From the NCBI GenBank assembly GCA_942159475.1, contig OW804102.1:32308873-32372872 (forward strand): a stretch of 64,000 bases of DNA, read 5' to 3'. Both the position numbers and the translations under genes were made by a program. This stretch comes from Sthenelais limicola. Lineage: Eukaryota; Annelida; Polychaeta; Phyllodocida; Sigalionidae. This document shows positions 44,061 through 55,173 of this stretch, one piece after another; the stretch's first letter is position 1, and each line of letters begins with the position of its first letter. The notes under the pieces were generated by a model. That model was given only the letters and a program-made list of their open reading frames with translations, searched no databases and was not told where the DNA came from.

Positions 44061-45175
44061 GGGGAGGAGAAGAGGAGAAAATGAAATAGGCATGGAGAAA
44101 CTGGCCTAGGTAAAGCGAGATTAAGAAGAATGTAAAGAGAAAGAACAAAAACTAAGTCACAAGACACTTCAAGGCAACTCAATATCCGGGAGATGGAATT
44201 TTAGAAATCGGCAAAATCATTTTGAAAGCTTCAAGATAAATGATCGAGGCATTGTTACTTCAAGCAAAAATTCCCATGACAATCCAAAAAATAAAAGAGG
44301 CCTTTTGGAGAATCAAAATGAAGGATTAAATGTTCCGTTGTCCAAATGTCAGGTTAATAAGCAATTCAACCAAGATGGATGCAGAGTAATAGGGAAATCG
44401 CAATAAATGGAAACTTTCAAGGAGATTGATTCTCCAAAAGCAAAAAAAAGCCAAATGGGTAAGACCATTCAGAAACGGACAACTTGGAGAAAGAAATTCA
44501 TAAAATACAATAACAAATTTAATGCTTTTAACACAATTAATAAAAAGTTTGGAAACTCGATAAAATATTGAAAGGTCAGGATACATGGAACTTCCTGTTC
44601 AATTGTGAACAAAATGGTTAAAACATTACAAATTAATAAAGACCGGGATGTGTTAATATTCATGCCACAGGCTACCCAACTTAATTAAATATGCTGGCTT
44701 AAATCAATTAGCTTTCCTATTACTGAAATTGCTCTAAGGTAATCGACTTTAGTAATTAATTAGAGAAACTTTACATCACAAGCCTATGTGTACCTATTTT
44801 GCCTGTCCTACCCATTATAGCTAATGCAGTAACCACCCAATACTATCTGGATTGGAACTCTGCTTTCGTCATTTATTCCTTTCACGTCAGCAAGATGGAT
44901 AACTCTGGGAATTAATGCAGAGTTTTATACTACACATTTTGCCATTTTTGTGACAAAGGGATTCAAAGTCACCCCCTTATTGAAGTGATGCATGGTGTAA
45001 CCATGGCACCGCCTTCCATTCTTTGCCAGTGATAATCCCAGAAACTTGTATCACAATAAGAATGGGTGTCTCTTTATTGTCTGTATTTCAACCGAGTCAC
45101 ATCACAAGTTTGCTAAACAAAAATTCCATTATTCCCCAACTCATGTCAATACAATCCTACTTTAAAGGACTTAAC
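44061..45175. other. Unannotated AT-rich DNA
   Basis: No supported feature. Confidence 0.4.
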
Positions 45176-45370
45176 ATGAAAGTGGAGGGACAATAGAAGC
45201 ATGGCAGAAAGAAGCAGTATGAGGAGGAAGGAGGGAGGAGTAGGAGGAGAAGGAGAAGCAGGAGAACGAGGGGGAAGGGAAGGAGGAGGGAGAAGGACGA
45301 GGAGCAGGAGGGTGAGGAGAAGGAAGGGGGGGGGGGATAGGGGAGGAGGAGGAATGGAATAAAAGAGAGC
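45176..45370. repeat. GGA/GGAGAA purine-rich tract
   Basis: AGGAGGAGAAGGAGAAGCAGG-like units (in two parts) with a G run near 45327-45336. Confidence 0.85.
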
Positions 45371-47404
45371 CCAAGAACGATAAAGATTTATCTGACTGAT
45401 CGCAACAACTCTATACAATATTGTACATCATCGCAGTGATTCCTACGAACATGGACGATAGAAAAAAGACAGACAACTGAGCCAAAACTTACAACAGCAG
45501 GTGCCTAGTTACTGCCTTTCCACTCTCTGTAATCCTGAGCTGAGGGTTCCCACAAATAGTAAGACACCATTAGGTGACCAGTGGTTGGTGCTATCACACC
45601 TGCTCTTACACCCTGAACAACTCCTAATTTACTCATATTAAAGGTCAAGAGCTACTCTGTGGAACTGCTCTGATCTTTATATCCCCCAGGAAGCTATTTA
45701 TAGTTATGACTAATGGAATCAAATGTTACCTCCCTGAAAAGAGGTGGACTGGTTCCTTTCTTCTTACAGAGAGGAAAACTTAAAATTACAATAGAAAATC
45801 GATTCCTGGTTTCAAATGTTTATATTTATGTGAGTCAGGACTGATTTTCTATTCTTCCATGGATAACTATGGATATATTCATTCTAGGAACATTTATTAT
45901 GTAGATAATACCCTAGATGTTTCTTCATTTACTTAAGTTTAACATTCGCCAACAATCTACTTTAATATGCTAAAACAACCCATCTCAGGTGCATATATCT
46001 ATAATACCTGTGCCAAACAAGCACAAAAAGCTCATCCCCCTACAGCCATATATATACAAAACCATGTTTGGTGTACATGCTTGTAGCCACATATAGCAGC
46101 ATGTACAACCAGTGTCAAATGCCGAAAGCTCTCTCAGAGGTGTCTCATGTCAAAGTGCCCATGAAAAGAAGATTTTTAGATCTTAATGTCCCATGAAGAT
46201 CTTGGCTGCGGCTGACTGAGGTTAAGTCTGCTGTGGGGATGTCCCATGAATTCTGAGATCCTTGGCGTCCCTCTGCATGTTCTCCACCACCCTTTTACTT
46301 TTCCCTTTACATTGTGGCCTGGCCGGAAACACAGGTTCAAGGCAGAATAACTCCAAAGCAAGCAATGGAAAATGTTGTTCTGATCATATTTATAAATAAT
46401 GAAGATGATGATTGTGCGAATATTGTTATTGAAATACTAATTCCATGTTGAAACATGAAAACCATTTTATTTAATGAAACTGTAGAGTTCATGTATTTAA
46501 CCATTGACATCAAAGTTCATCACCATATGTCACTCGCATGTCAATATGCGATATATAAATATTAATATTAATGGATTTTAAATATATTGTTAACAATATC
46601 AATCCTTCCCTTATAATATGGTGAGTAGATAAACATGGCACCTGATGCATGCAATTATTTATTCTTGTTATTCATTTCCGTTGATTTGAACATTATTTGA
46701 ATAATTACGTTTTGGAAAACACCCATAAAATGTGCCAATCACATCTGTGTAGGGAGGAGGTGTATAGGTACATGTATTAGGAGAAGCTGGGGATAATTCC
46801 TCTTTCCGGCTACGTGTGGTACTTGTAATCTTTAATACATACATGTATGCAAACTACACACCCATCTACAGTCTGTCCAGTATCCTGAACCCTTGTGTAC
46901 GGCCAATCTAGTGGCACATATATTGAGGAGTAAGTGTTAGGGTTGTATAATTACTATTAAACTTTGTGTAAACATGATCATGGAATGAAACTAAATCCCG
47001 TAATAGGCAAAACAATACATTATATCTTTTTACCTTAGATGTATTACTTCTATGATATCATTGAGTGAATAAAACACAATGAAGTCAATACAATCATAAT
47101 ATTTTAATACTTAAAGTTTTAACCTTTGCATCTGAATGTATAAAAATCTCAAGAGTAAATTAGGATTATATTGGAATAGCTTCATTTCTAAATACTGTGG
47201 TTACTCGCAGAGGCTATGAGTGAAAGCGGAATATGAATGAAGACCAACAGCGACGAGTAAGATCAGATAGGAATGGCAATATTATAGGAATCTCCACACT
47301 GCCTCAGAAGCCGACAACACACACCAAGCACACCTGTAAAATCCATCCTCACCAAAAACTAGTTCCAGCCCCCAACCACCAGACGCCGCTGGTCCTACTT
47401 AACC
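45371..47404. other. Unannotated AT-rich DNA
   Basis: A more balanced stretch at 46140-46350 is open on the minus strand for 61 codons without recognisable motifs. A weak family E-like word string lies at 46667-46715. Nothing else is supported in these 2 kb. Confidence 0.35.
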
Positions 47405-47560
47405 TAAACCACGTGACTCTTCCCAACATTCACTGGGCGGGCTAATACCTTGCCTACTTCCGCCACGACTTCCGGTGACGGTCCAAGTTCTGGCTGAGTA
47501 ATCGCACACGTGGCGGCGATGGGGAGGAGGAGACGGGAGGTTTTTTTAAGAGGTCGCGGG
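47405..47560. promoter_or_regulatory. CpG-rich promoter candidate with GC box, ETS sites and E-boxes
   Basis: CACGTG (47410-47415), GGGCGGG (47435-47441), ETS-type ACTTCCG (47456-47462) and ACTTCCGG (47468-47475), a second CACGTG (47507-47512) and a GGCGGCGATGG YY1-like word follow within 110 bp. This combination is typical of housekeeping-type TATA-less promoters. No coding exon could be placed on either side. Confidence 0.4.
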
Positions 47561-48079
47561 TTCTGTTATAGTTTAGTTTGCAGATAGAAGGAGGCAGGGA
47601 GGATCAAGATAATCAGATCTTACAGAGTAATATGAGATGAGATTTAGTTTTTGAGGGAGAGCCGTTTTCAAATAATATAGTTGTCGCCGTATTGCGATTA
47701 TTTGTGTTTGACGTTTTAGTCTGACATTTAAGTCTCATGATCATTTGATGATGTTTTCATCATTTTACACTCCGCTCTAAGGTTAGGACAGGCTAATTAA
47801 AATAAAAACACACATAAGGGCATAATTGAAAAAAGGCGTATATAGGAGTTTAAACTTCATTTTTATCCCGTAATACCACCTCTTTTTAATCAGTACTAGA
47901 TTCTAGTAATACTAATGGAACAGATGACTCAGAATAAGAGCTGATATGTATTCATTTTGAAATTTAGGAATTCTCAGTCAGATTTGAGTTGGCTTTAGCG
48001 ACCGATTTCTTTCTCTCCGTGCAATCTCCAACGATACTGAAACTTTTTCTTAAGTTTAGCCCCTCTTCTCTTTATATCT
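47561..48079. other. Unannotated DNA beside the candidate promoter
   Basis: It could include an untranslated exon. No donor stands out. Confidence 0.3.
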
Positions 48080-48445
48080 TCAAATTTCAAATTTGTAGAT
48101 GAGGTAGAAGAGGAGGGTTAAGTACCCTACCCTGCCCAACACCTCCAGCCGCTTGGTGTTGGTTTGCGGAGAACAAACATGGCCGGGGGTGCATAAATAT
48201 TGCCTGTAATCACCAGAGATGTAAACTGGTGAAATATTATCAGAAGGAGCGACCAGAACGAGCATAAAACTATTATTGCTCCCTGGCATTTTTTCCTCGC
48301 TCTCTTTCTGCCCGTGTTTATTTCCCTCAAGCACAATATTTTCCCATCTAGAAAGAACAAGCAGATTCACCTTCAGAGCTGGGTCCATGGAGGGGGGCGG
48401 GGTGGGGGTGCTGCGACGGTGTCTAAACCCCCTCCCTTCATACAC
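48080..48445 (-). other. Open frame of 121 codons, unrecognised
   Basis: A minus-strand frame of mixed composition with a basic, Pro-rich start and a hydrophobic end. No domain, no splice context and no homologue is recognised. A second minus-strand frame overlaps it. Length alone in this balanced-composition patch is only weak evidence. Confidence 0.12.
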
Positions 48446-49170
48446 CCTCCCTTAATAACAATCGCTCTTTATAACCATCAGATTAAAAAGGAAAGCTTAG
48501 AAAATAACCATGTTTTTTTCAATTTGGAAATTCAATCTAAACTCTAAAATATCTAAAGTATCATTTCACATAAGCCCTACCTGTGTACTTGAGTCGTGAT
48601 TGCTAATCATAATAACAGTGACCGTCTTACAACAAGGTTATTAATGTCTCAGTTCTAAATGAAAACCTGAATTAATACTACAATATTGCATTATTATATT
48701 GTGTATGGATTTAGATTGTCGGGCATAGTCGCCAGGATTTTATTTTCAAATGAAAAAACAGTGACTGTCTTAGTAAAAATTCTTAAAAATCTCTCTCACT
48801 AAAGGCTTATCAATCTAATGTCTATCTGATATCATCTTGATTGACAAGTAAGGATCATCATTCTTTTTACCAAGATTTAGAAGTACAGTATTAGACATTT
48901 CCCTTTGATATATGAAGGTGAGGATTAATAAGTCAGGATGTTGAAGACAGAGTGGACAAAAAAGAAGTCAGCCTCGACAGGGAAAAGGCCTCTCAGTCTG
49001 TGAAGTAAAACATCAATATGATGAAGCACAAGGTGTCGCAATGTAGTCAGCAGGGAGAGATCACAGCCAGACAGATAGTGGGCACAATTACTACAGATCT
49101 GTATGATACCTTTGGGACATATTTCAAACAGATATATTCTGCTTGGTTGTAAAAGTTGGTAAAATATTGT
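48446..49170. other. Unannotated AT-rich DNA
   Basis: No supported feature. Confidence 0.4.
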
Positions 49171-49353
49171 AGTTCTAGGCTCAGAGTTGAAAGAGTCCCT
49201 CCAAACGGAGAGAAAGCCTCTCGCTCCAAACCCGAAAATACCTTTAGCATCTCATTAGGACATCTACTTTAGAGCCAGGAAAGCCATTAGCGCAGTAGGC
49301 GTCCAATCACTGACATATCATCCTTATCTCATCTAAAGAGGCTGTGCCTAGAC
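49171..49353 (+). mobile_element. Family A element, copy A7 (subfamily II)
   Basis: It starts AGTTCTAGGCTCAGAGTTG and ends GGCTGTGCCTAGACAGC. Internal AGTCCCTCCAAACGGAGAG, CAGGAAAGCCATTAGCGCAG and TAGGCGTCCAATCACTGACA are family words. Confidence 0.65.
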
Positions 49354-49968
49354 AGCAAATATGGAACATCTGGGTGAGCGGCTACTTCTGATGGACTATG
49401 ATTTTAATATTATGATATAATTATAATATATATTTAACTATTGAAGTATTAGTCTTCTAACAATGTTTGGCCAAAGGAAGTTATTGCGCAAAAAAACCCT
49501 TGTCCCGCATCTTATTCACAATTAACAACTTTAGAGAATGATATCATCCAATCTATTTTATCTTAATATTTCTCAGAAGAGATCGATCCATATACAAATT
49601 GAAAAACCATTTTCCAATAACTGCCTTGCACTCATATCATCACTCTAATAACACCCATCCATTAAGAAACACCTGATCGTAGAACCCTATGAGCCACAAT
49701 AGACTTAAAAACTAGGTTAAGACGGCAAGAAGCCAAGGTCCTGTCTGCTCTGAGGGGAAACAAAACAGAAAAAATAAGATCACAAGGTGCAAACCACTTT
49801 TATCTGTGAATGTTTTTATTATTTCTGGCTGGGGCTGGATAAAGTAGAAGATGGAGGTTGGTATGGAGGAGGGGCGGGGGGAGGGACAAGGTGTGTGTGT
49901 GGGGGGGGGAGGGGGAACCAGGATTTACTTTGGCAGGGGGATGATGTTCACTCTGATCTTTATTCTCA
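49354..49968. other. Unannotated DNA with G-rich tract
   Basis: A G-rich tract at about 49868-49916 (GGGGCGGGGGGAGGG, then TGTGTGTG, then a G run) has quadruplex potential. Confidence 0.4.
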
Positions 49969-50055
49969 GCTCTGAGTTCTGAGTTAATTTACACAAGAGT
50001 TCTGAGATAATTTAACTCGGAGTTCTGAGATGATTTCTCAGCTCACAGTTCTCAG
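49969..50055 (+). repeat. Short tandem repeat, unit about 24-28 bp (GAGTTCTGAGAT)
   Basis: GAGTTCTGAG(A/T)(T/A) recurs at about 49972, 49997, 50020 and, as CAGTTCTCAGC, near 50046, with TAATTTAC or TGATTTCTC spacers. Confidence 0.65.
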
Positions 50056-50075
50056 CTAACATCGATAACAATTTT

Positions 50076-50185
50076 TTCTACATTTTGTTCATTTCTTTAC
50101 CTTCCCATCTGGATGTCATTTGACTGAATTTTGGAAGAGATAGCCCTGTTGTCATAACTACAAAGCTAGATATATAGTTTTTTAT
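50076..50185 (+). repeat. Family E repeat, copy E3
   Basis: TTGTTCATTTCTTTACCTTC, then CATTTGACTGAATTTTGGAA and CCCTGTTGTCATAACTACAA, follow the family E order. Confidence 0.45.
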
Positions 50186-51147
50186 CAGATGACAGTCCAG
50201 ATTTCCATTTCGATGTATGTCAAAAACACTTTGCTGTGGTATTTTCTCTTATTGTCGTCCTTTTTCTGCAGAACCAACCTCAAATTCCTGCACAGACTTG
50301 CAGTTGTAGTAGCAGCAACATATCGATCGATATAGTCCTATGGTTCAAATAATGTGCGGATTTGGAAGCACTTTCATCGTCGCTATTGCTAAAAATATAC
50401 CCTTATAGTAAAATAGTCATAGCTTGATGACCATTATAGCTTGATTTAAGCTGATTTTCCCCTTATCTGGTTGTTTCATTGGTCTAAATCACCAGGTCCT
50501 AACATATAAGGCTATAGTATAGGAATTTCCTACCTAAGCCAGGAACAATAGCTTAGCAAGGCCCCAGGTAGTCCCATTGGCTGTGTTAGTGTTGTTAGTA
50601 TAACATTTATCAAAAGCTTACTGGAGGAGGTGGCTGCAGCACCCTTTTAGCCTCCCCTAGACTATAGGTAGTGCCATGTGCTTGTTTCTTTTATGTTCAT
50701 CTCTCTCTCTATCTCTATTCTTGTCACTGTATGAACGATTTCCAGCTAGGCATTGGGGGCGTTGGTATCAACATCTTTTTTTATGAATGAATCATCTCCT
50801 TTACATATCTGAACCAGAATCTATTAATCCCTGTGTATAAGTCTTGTAATTATGAATTAAGATGGATTTTCTCTTAAATCATAGTGAACAATAATAGATA
50901 ATGGATGAATTAATTCAGATTGTCCAGTCTCAGGTCCAATAAAAACATATTCATGTAGAATTTTCACTTTTAAAAACAGTACAAGGAACAATACACACAC
51001 AATGTTTGAAGACGTTTGAAGATGGGACTTTCTCTGTAATTAAACGAGGGAGTAAAAAAATGAGAAAAAAGCCACATAGAATTCCATTACTGCCGTGCCA
51101 CACAACCAAAGTTTTTAACGCAAAGCTTTCAGTCAGCCACTTGTCTA
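50186..51147. other. Unannotated AT-rich DNA with a family C remnant
   Basis: GGAATTTCCTACCTAAGCC followed by AGCTTAGCAAGGCCCC at about 50521-50565 looks like a small fragment of family C (copy C6). Nothing else is supported. Confidence 0.35.
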
Positions 51148-51361
51148 TAGTCTAGGCCCAAAGATGACAGAGTCCCTTCAAACGGAGGGAAAGCCTCTCG
51201 CCTCAAACCGCAAAGTGCCATTATAATTCCATTAAGACCACACAATGTCATTATAATCCCATTAGAACGCCTATTCCTAGGCCAGGAAACCGATTGGCGA
51301 TGTAGGCGTTCAATCACGGACATACCATTCTTATCTGATCTGAGGGTTTGGGCCTGGACTG
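51148..51361 (+). mobile_element. Family A element, copy A8 (full length, subfamily I)
   Basis: It starts TAGTCTAGGCCCAAAGATG and ends GGTTTGGGCCTGGACTG, with all internal family words and both ATTATAATCCCATTA-type blocks. It is closest to A2. Confidence 0.75.
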
Positions 51362-52192
51362 TATAGTGATTCTTGTCGCGTTTATTTCTTAATTTCTCGT
51401 TCGAGGCTTGTTATATTATCCTCGGATAGAAGAAGGTAAGATGACGCTTAATAGGATAAAGATTGAAACAAGTAAAACCTTTCTCCGCCCACCAAAGCAA
51501 TTTAGCAACAATGATTATGTTTATATAATGACTTTATCCAGGAGGTTTGTAAGACCTCCATACGGTAAGATTGAGTGGAATGAAGGTTTCACGTTGTTGT
51601 ACAACTAATAGAATTGGCAGCTGATGTGGCAGGGCATTTACTGCGGAACTACGGCGTAATTCTCTGCGGAGTAGCATTAAATGTCAAGGATAGATCAAAA
51701 GGTAAGCCATTTTGTGGAAGGAGGGCAGAATGAGCTACTTTTTACAATAGCGGAGGTTATATGTACGAGGGAGAGTCGTCCATGTGGCATTCCTTTCATT
51801 GTACATGAACATGGAAGTTAATCATCTCCAAAATAGGTGGATTGATTAAGTCTCAGACCTTCCCCATGCTTGAATTTTCCATAATTCATAATAATAAGAA
51901 AGTATAAATTGTGGGAATGCAGGCTGGCCATTATTTTTTTTTATTTTTTTTAAAATATTTATTGCCGTTTACATAGAAATAGAGCAATATCAATATGGTA
52001 TCTTATCTTCCAGGCCACCTGTTTACAGTTTGGTTAATGTAGGTATCGTTCTAATGTCAATAATACCATAGGTGTATAATATTGTCGAATCTTTTTTGAA
52101 AGGCTTGGAGCGAGAATTAAAGTGGATGAAATAACGATTCAGAAATCGAAAAACTCGGAAAGTGAAGAAATGGTCTATTGGTAGGTCGGACT
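51362..52192. other. Unannotated AT-rich DNA
   Basis: A plus-strand open frame at 51408-51608 has no recognised motif. A T-run-rich patch lies near 51933-51950. Confidence 0.3.
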
Positions 52193-52301
52193 TGTCTAGG
52201 CTCACAGCCTACTCCAGAGACAGGACAGACATTAGCGCAGTAGGCGTCGAATCACTGACATACTATTCTTATCTGATCTGAGAGGATCTGAGCCTAGACT
52301 G
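52193..52301 (+). mobile_element. Family A element, copy A9 (109 bp, internally deleted, subfamily II)
   Basis: Its ends are TTGTCTAGGCTCACAGCC and GATCTGAGCCTAGACTG, with GCGCAGTAGGCGTCGAATCA between. The AGTCCCTCC and TCATTATAAT blocks are absent. Confidence 0.65.
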
Positions 52302-52770
52302 CGAATTAATTATGTGAAATTTCCAGAATGGAAGATCGTGATTCTAAAGCAATTGCAGTATTTCACCCAAAGGACTTCATTTCTGCAGAGAAGATCATCC
52401 GAATTCTTAGAAAATAATAGTTCCACACTCAATGTTTATAAGCCAAGACAAAATAAGCGACATGGTGAAGGGCAATATACAGCGGCAGGGAGGTATATAT
52501 GAGCAAGAGGTGGGTACATGGAGATCTACTGTATGTCAGCACACTCACTGGCTGAACATATGGCAAGGGCGAGCGGGACTGAGCAATTGGGAGCAACTGC
52601 CTGCTCACCCACCCACACACGTGTATAGACTCACACAGCTTATTTTGATGTAGTTTGTTACAAAAACTGGTGAAATACCTGCAGACTCTACCAACACTGG
52701 GAGCAGCAGGGGAACGGTGAAGAGGATTGGGAATGGGGTAGGTTGAGGGAGGTGGATGAAAGGGAAGATA
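52302..52770. other. Unannotated DNA
   Basis: No supported feature. Short frames overlap on both strands at 52430-52650. Confidence 0.3.
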
Positions 52771-52973
52771 CACTCTAGGCCCAAAGTTGAGAGAATGCCT
52801 TCAAACGAAGGGAAAGTCTCTCGCCTGAAACCGCAAAGTGCCATTGTAATTCCATTAAGACCGCAAAATGTCATAATAATCATATTAGAACGCCGAGTTC
52901 TAGGCCAGGAAACCGATTAGCGAAGTATGCTTACATATCATTCTTATCTGATCTGAGGGTTTGGATCTGGAGT
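52771..52973 (+). mobile_element. Family A element, copy A10 (subfamily I)
   Basis: It starts CACTCTAGGCCCAAAGTTG and ends GAGGGTTTGGATCTGGAGTA. Internal blocks are shared with A1, A2 and A8, and the termini are mutated. Confidence 0.7.
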
Positions 52974-53160
52974 AGATAGGAGGGAGAGAAAGAGGAAGGG
53001 GAGGAAAGGGGAAATGGACGGAAGAGAAAGAGGAAAAGAAAAGAAAAAGGGGAGGGGAGAAGAAAAAGGGGGAGAAGCACAGCTAAAGGCGGGGTAGGGA
53101 GGAGGAGGAACAGAACTAGTAAGGTTGTAGAGAAGTGGAAAGGGAAAGGAGGAAGTAAAA
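52974..53160. repeat. Purine-rich GAA/GGA tract
   Basis: AGGAGGGAGAGAAAGAGGAAG-like sequence directly abutting A10. Confidence 0.8.
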
Positions 53161-53479
53161 GAAGGCAGGTAATGTTAAATAGTAGAAAGGAAGACGGAAC
53201 CGTGGGACGTAAGGTGAATGGAATGGAAAGGCATGAAATGGTAAGATCGTGTCTATGGTAGGCCTATTTAGACACGGTCCAATCAAATAGCCAGGGTGTT
53301 ACGTATGCTTGTTTTCATCTCATCAAAACATGAATGAGGGTGATAAGTGCACAGAGGTGAACTACCGTGTACATGTGTACCAGCTGCAAAAGGGGGTGAG
53401 CACATGGGGACGCAGCAAGAGGACACGGAGACGGCCTTAGGGAGACCTAGGGCTACTGCTATAGGGTGTTCAATTCCAA

Positions 53480-53740
53480 TTTTGAGAGGAGAAAACGAAG
53501 GGGGGGGGCGGTAAAGAAGAAGAAGTACGAGGAAGAGGAAGAAGGAGGAGGAGGAGGAGGAGGAGGAGGAGGAGGAGGAGGAGGAGGAGGAGGAGGAGGG
53601 GTTTCAGGCAGAGAAAAAGAGAAGGGGCATGTGGATGAGGAAGAGACGGAAATGTAAAAGAAGAGAATAAGAAGAAGGTGAAGAAGGAGGAACTAAAGAA
53701 GGAGGTAGAGCAGAAGGGGAGACCCAAGCAAGATATTGAG
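53480..53740. repeat. (GGA)n microsatellite in purine-rich DNA
   Basis: An uninterrupted GGA run at about 53543-53600 (about 19 units) is flanked by G-run and GAA-rich sequence. It is open on both strands and encodes poly-Gly or poly-Leu runs, which I treat as artefacts. Confidence 0.9.
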
Positions 53741-53999
53741 TATAGAGGGAAGGGGGTTGAGTAGATGTGAGAAAGATACAGGAGGATGTACAGGGGAGGA
53801 GCAGGTATATAGTATCATATAGGCTATCAGGAGGGCACAGGTAAGTAGGTTAAGTACACGTGTACTCACCCTGCCACCCTGCTATACCTAGCGGCTGCTG
53901 GCTAGATAGTGATGAGGGTTGAGAGGTAGCCAGACTAACTGATAAGTTATTTTAGCTATGTAATATCTGAGCAATCTGAGCTCACTACATAAACAGAGC

Positions 54000-54175
54000 A
54001 GCAGGGCGGGAGATGATAAGATAGAGATCGAGGGGAGGAGGGTTGGAGAAAGGAGAAGAGGAGGAGGAAGAGAGGAGAATGGCTGGAGAAAGAAGAGGAT
54101 GGGGAGGAGGAGAGGAGAAGGGCTGGAGAAAGAAGAGAAGAAGAAGAAGAAGAAGAGGGAAAAAGAACAAGAACA
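54000..54175. repeat. GGAGAA/(AAG)n purine-rich tract
   Basis: A unit of about 38-50 bp (GAGGAGAA(T/G)GGCTGGAGAA, then AGAAGAG) is repeated, followed by an AAG run at about 54131-54157. Confidence 0.85.
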
Positions 54176-54209
54176 ATGCAAAAACAGTAATTACTTATAT
54201 CACTTTCAG

Positions 54210-54433
54210 CTCTAGTCCGACCTCCGACCTACATGAACGGCAAAATATGAAATTTGGTCAAGTCAAATTTCTGACCACCAAGGAAGAGAAAGGGGATAAA
54301 GGGTGGAATCTGGCGTGGCGACCTCTAGGGATGATATACATCATCACCGGTAGGCGGTGTATACTGAAGGCGATGACACTAATGACCTTCACCTTGCTCA
54401 TCCCCTGCCTCCTATCTCCCAAGCTCGCTCAGC
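54210..54433 (+). CDS. Candidate first coding exon with signal peptide (unidentified gene)
   Basis: This 224-bp stretch is open throughout, follows an acceptor-like TTATATCACTTTCAG (to 54209) and ends at a strong donor, AGC/GTGAGT (54434). It would be phase 1 at both ends (1 + 74 codons + 1). In-frame Met codons lie at 54247 and 54331. From the second, the peptide has a Gly-Arg-Arg-Cys then Lys n-region, a hydrophobic core rich in Leu, Met and Thr, and a Ser-Pro-Lys-Leu-Ala-Gln end, which is signal-peptide-like with cleavage near the exon end. Genes for secreted proteins and single-pass receptors often split right after the signal peptide. The frame also runs back through the purine repeat, so openness upstream means little. 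No protein family is recognised. It is better supported than any other host-gene candidate here, but still unproven. Confidence 0.35.
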
Positions 54434-55030
54434 GTGAGTGATAATAGAGTGATAAGCCCATACTTATAAGCTGGGGGAAGCGGGGCCGTACCTGTCACCC
54501 TGATATACACTAGTTATGACGCTCCCCACATGATTGCCTTGTTTTCCTCGAATTCTACTTTATTACTTGGAAATGAGTCTTGGCAGCGAGAGTAGGTAAG
54601 GAATCCGCCAGTACCTCAAAGAAGGATTTCTGATAAGAGAGGACAAATTATTTTGCTCATTCCTCAGAAGAATTGTCTTGTAACTCTGCCATCATTTGCC
54701 ATCTTCCATCACAATTATATATTGATATAACGCCAATAACTAGTAAGTGGTATTATTGTATTGGTATTTTCTGAGGTCAAATTTATGAATGAAGGATTAA
54801 AATATACTCACCAAATCATTTGAGCGATATTTCTTTGACTTTGTGTTAAAATGGAGTAATATCAATATCATGGCTTACCTGAAAAAAACAAAGAAGCAAA
54901 GGTCAGTCAGATTATAAAATACATGTACATGTACACTTAGAGAAAGAGGATTACATTACTTCTAAGATGTGCACTATTGTATAGTTATAATTAGATGGAT
55001 CAACTTAATAAAGTCAAAATACTGGGCCAC
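54434..55030. other. Unannotated DNA, possible intron start
   Basis: If the 54210-54433 exon is real, this is the beginning of its intron. No following exon could be identified in the window. Confidence 0.3.
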
Positions 55031-55173
55031 GGTCTAGGCTCAGAGATGAGATCAGATCGGTGTGTCAATGGCTTTCCCGACCCTGGAGTAGGCCCAGTTC
55101 TATCGTCCTAATGAGATTTTTCGGTTAGTTTCCCTGAGTTTGAAGGGATCTGATAGGCTCTGAGCCTAGACTG
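55031..55173 (-). mobile_element. Family A element, copy A11 (inverted, internally deleted, subfamily II)
   Basis: Its ends are GGTCTAGGCTCAGAGATGAG and GGCTCTGAGCCTAGACTG. Internal TCCCTGAGTTTGAAGGGA lies near the right end, so the element is inverted. The 14-base match between the two ends is nearly perfect. Confidence 0.65.

Noticed and set aside
53466..53727. Poly-Gly and poly-Leu frames over the GGA repeat
   Set aside because: Simple-repeat translation products with no flanking domain.
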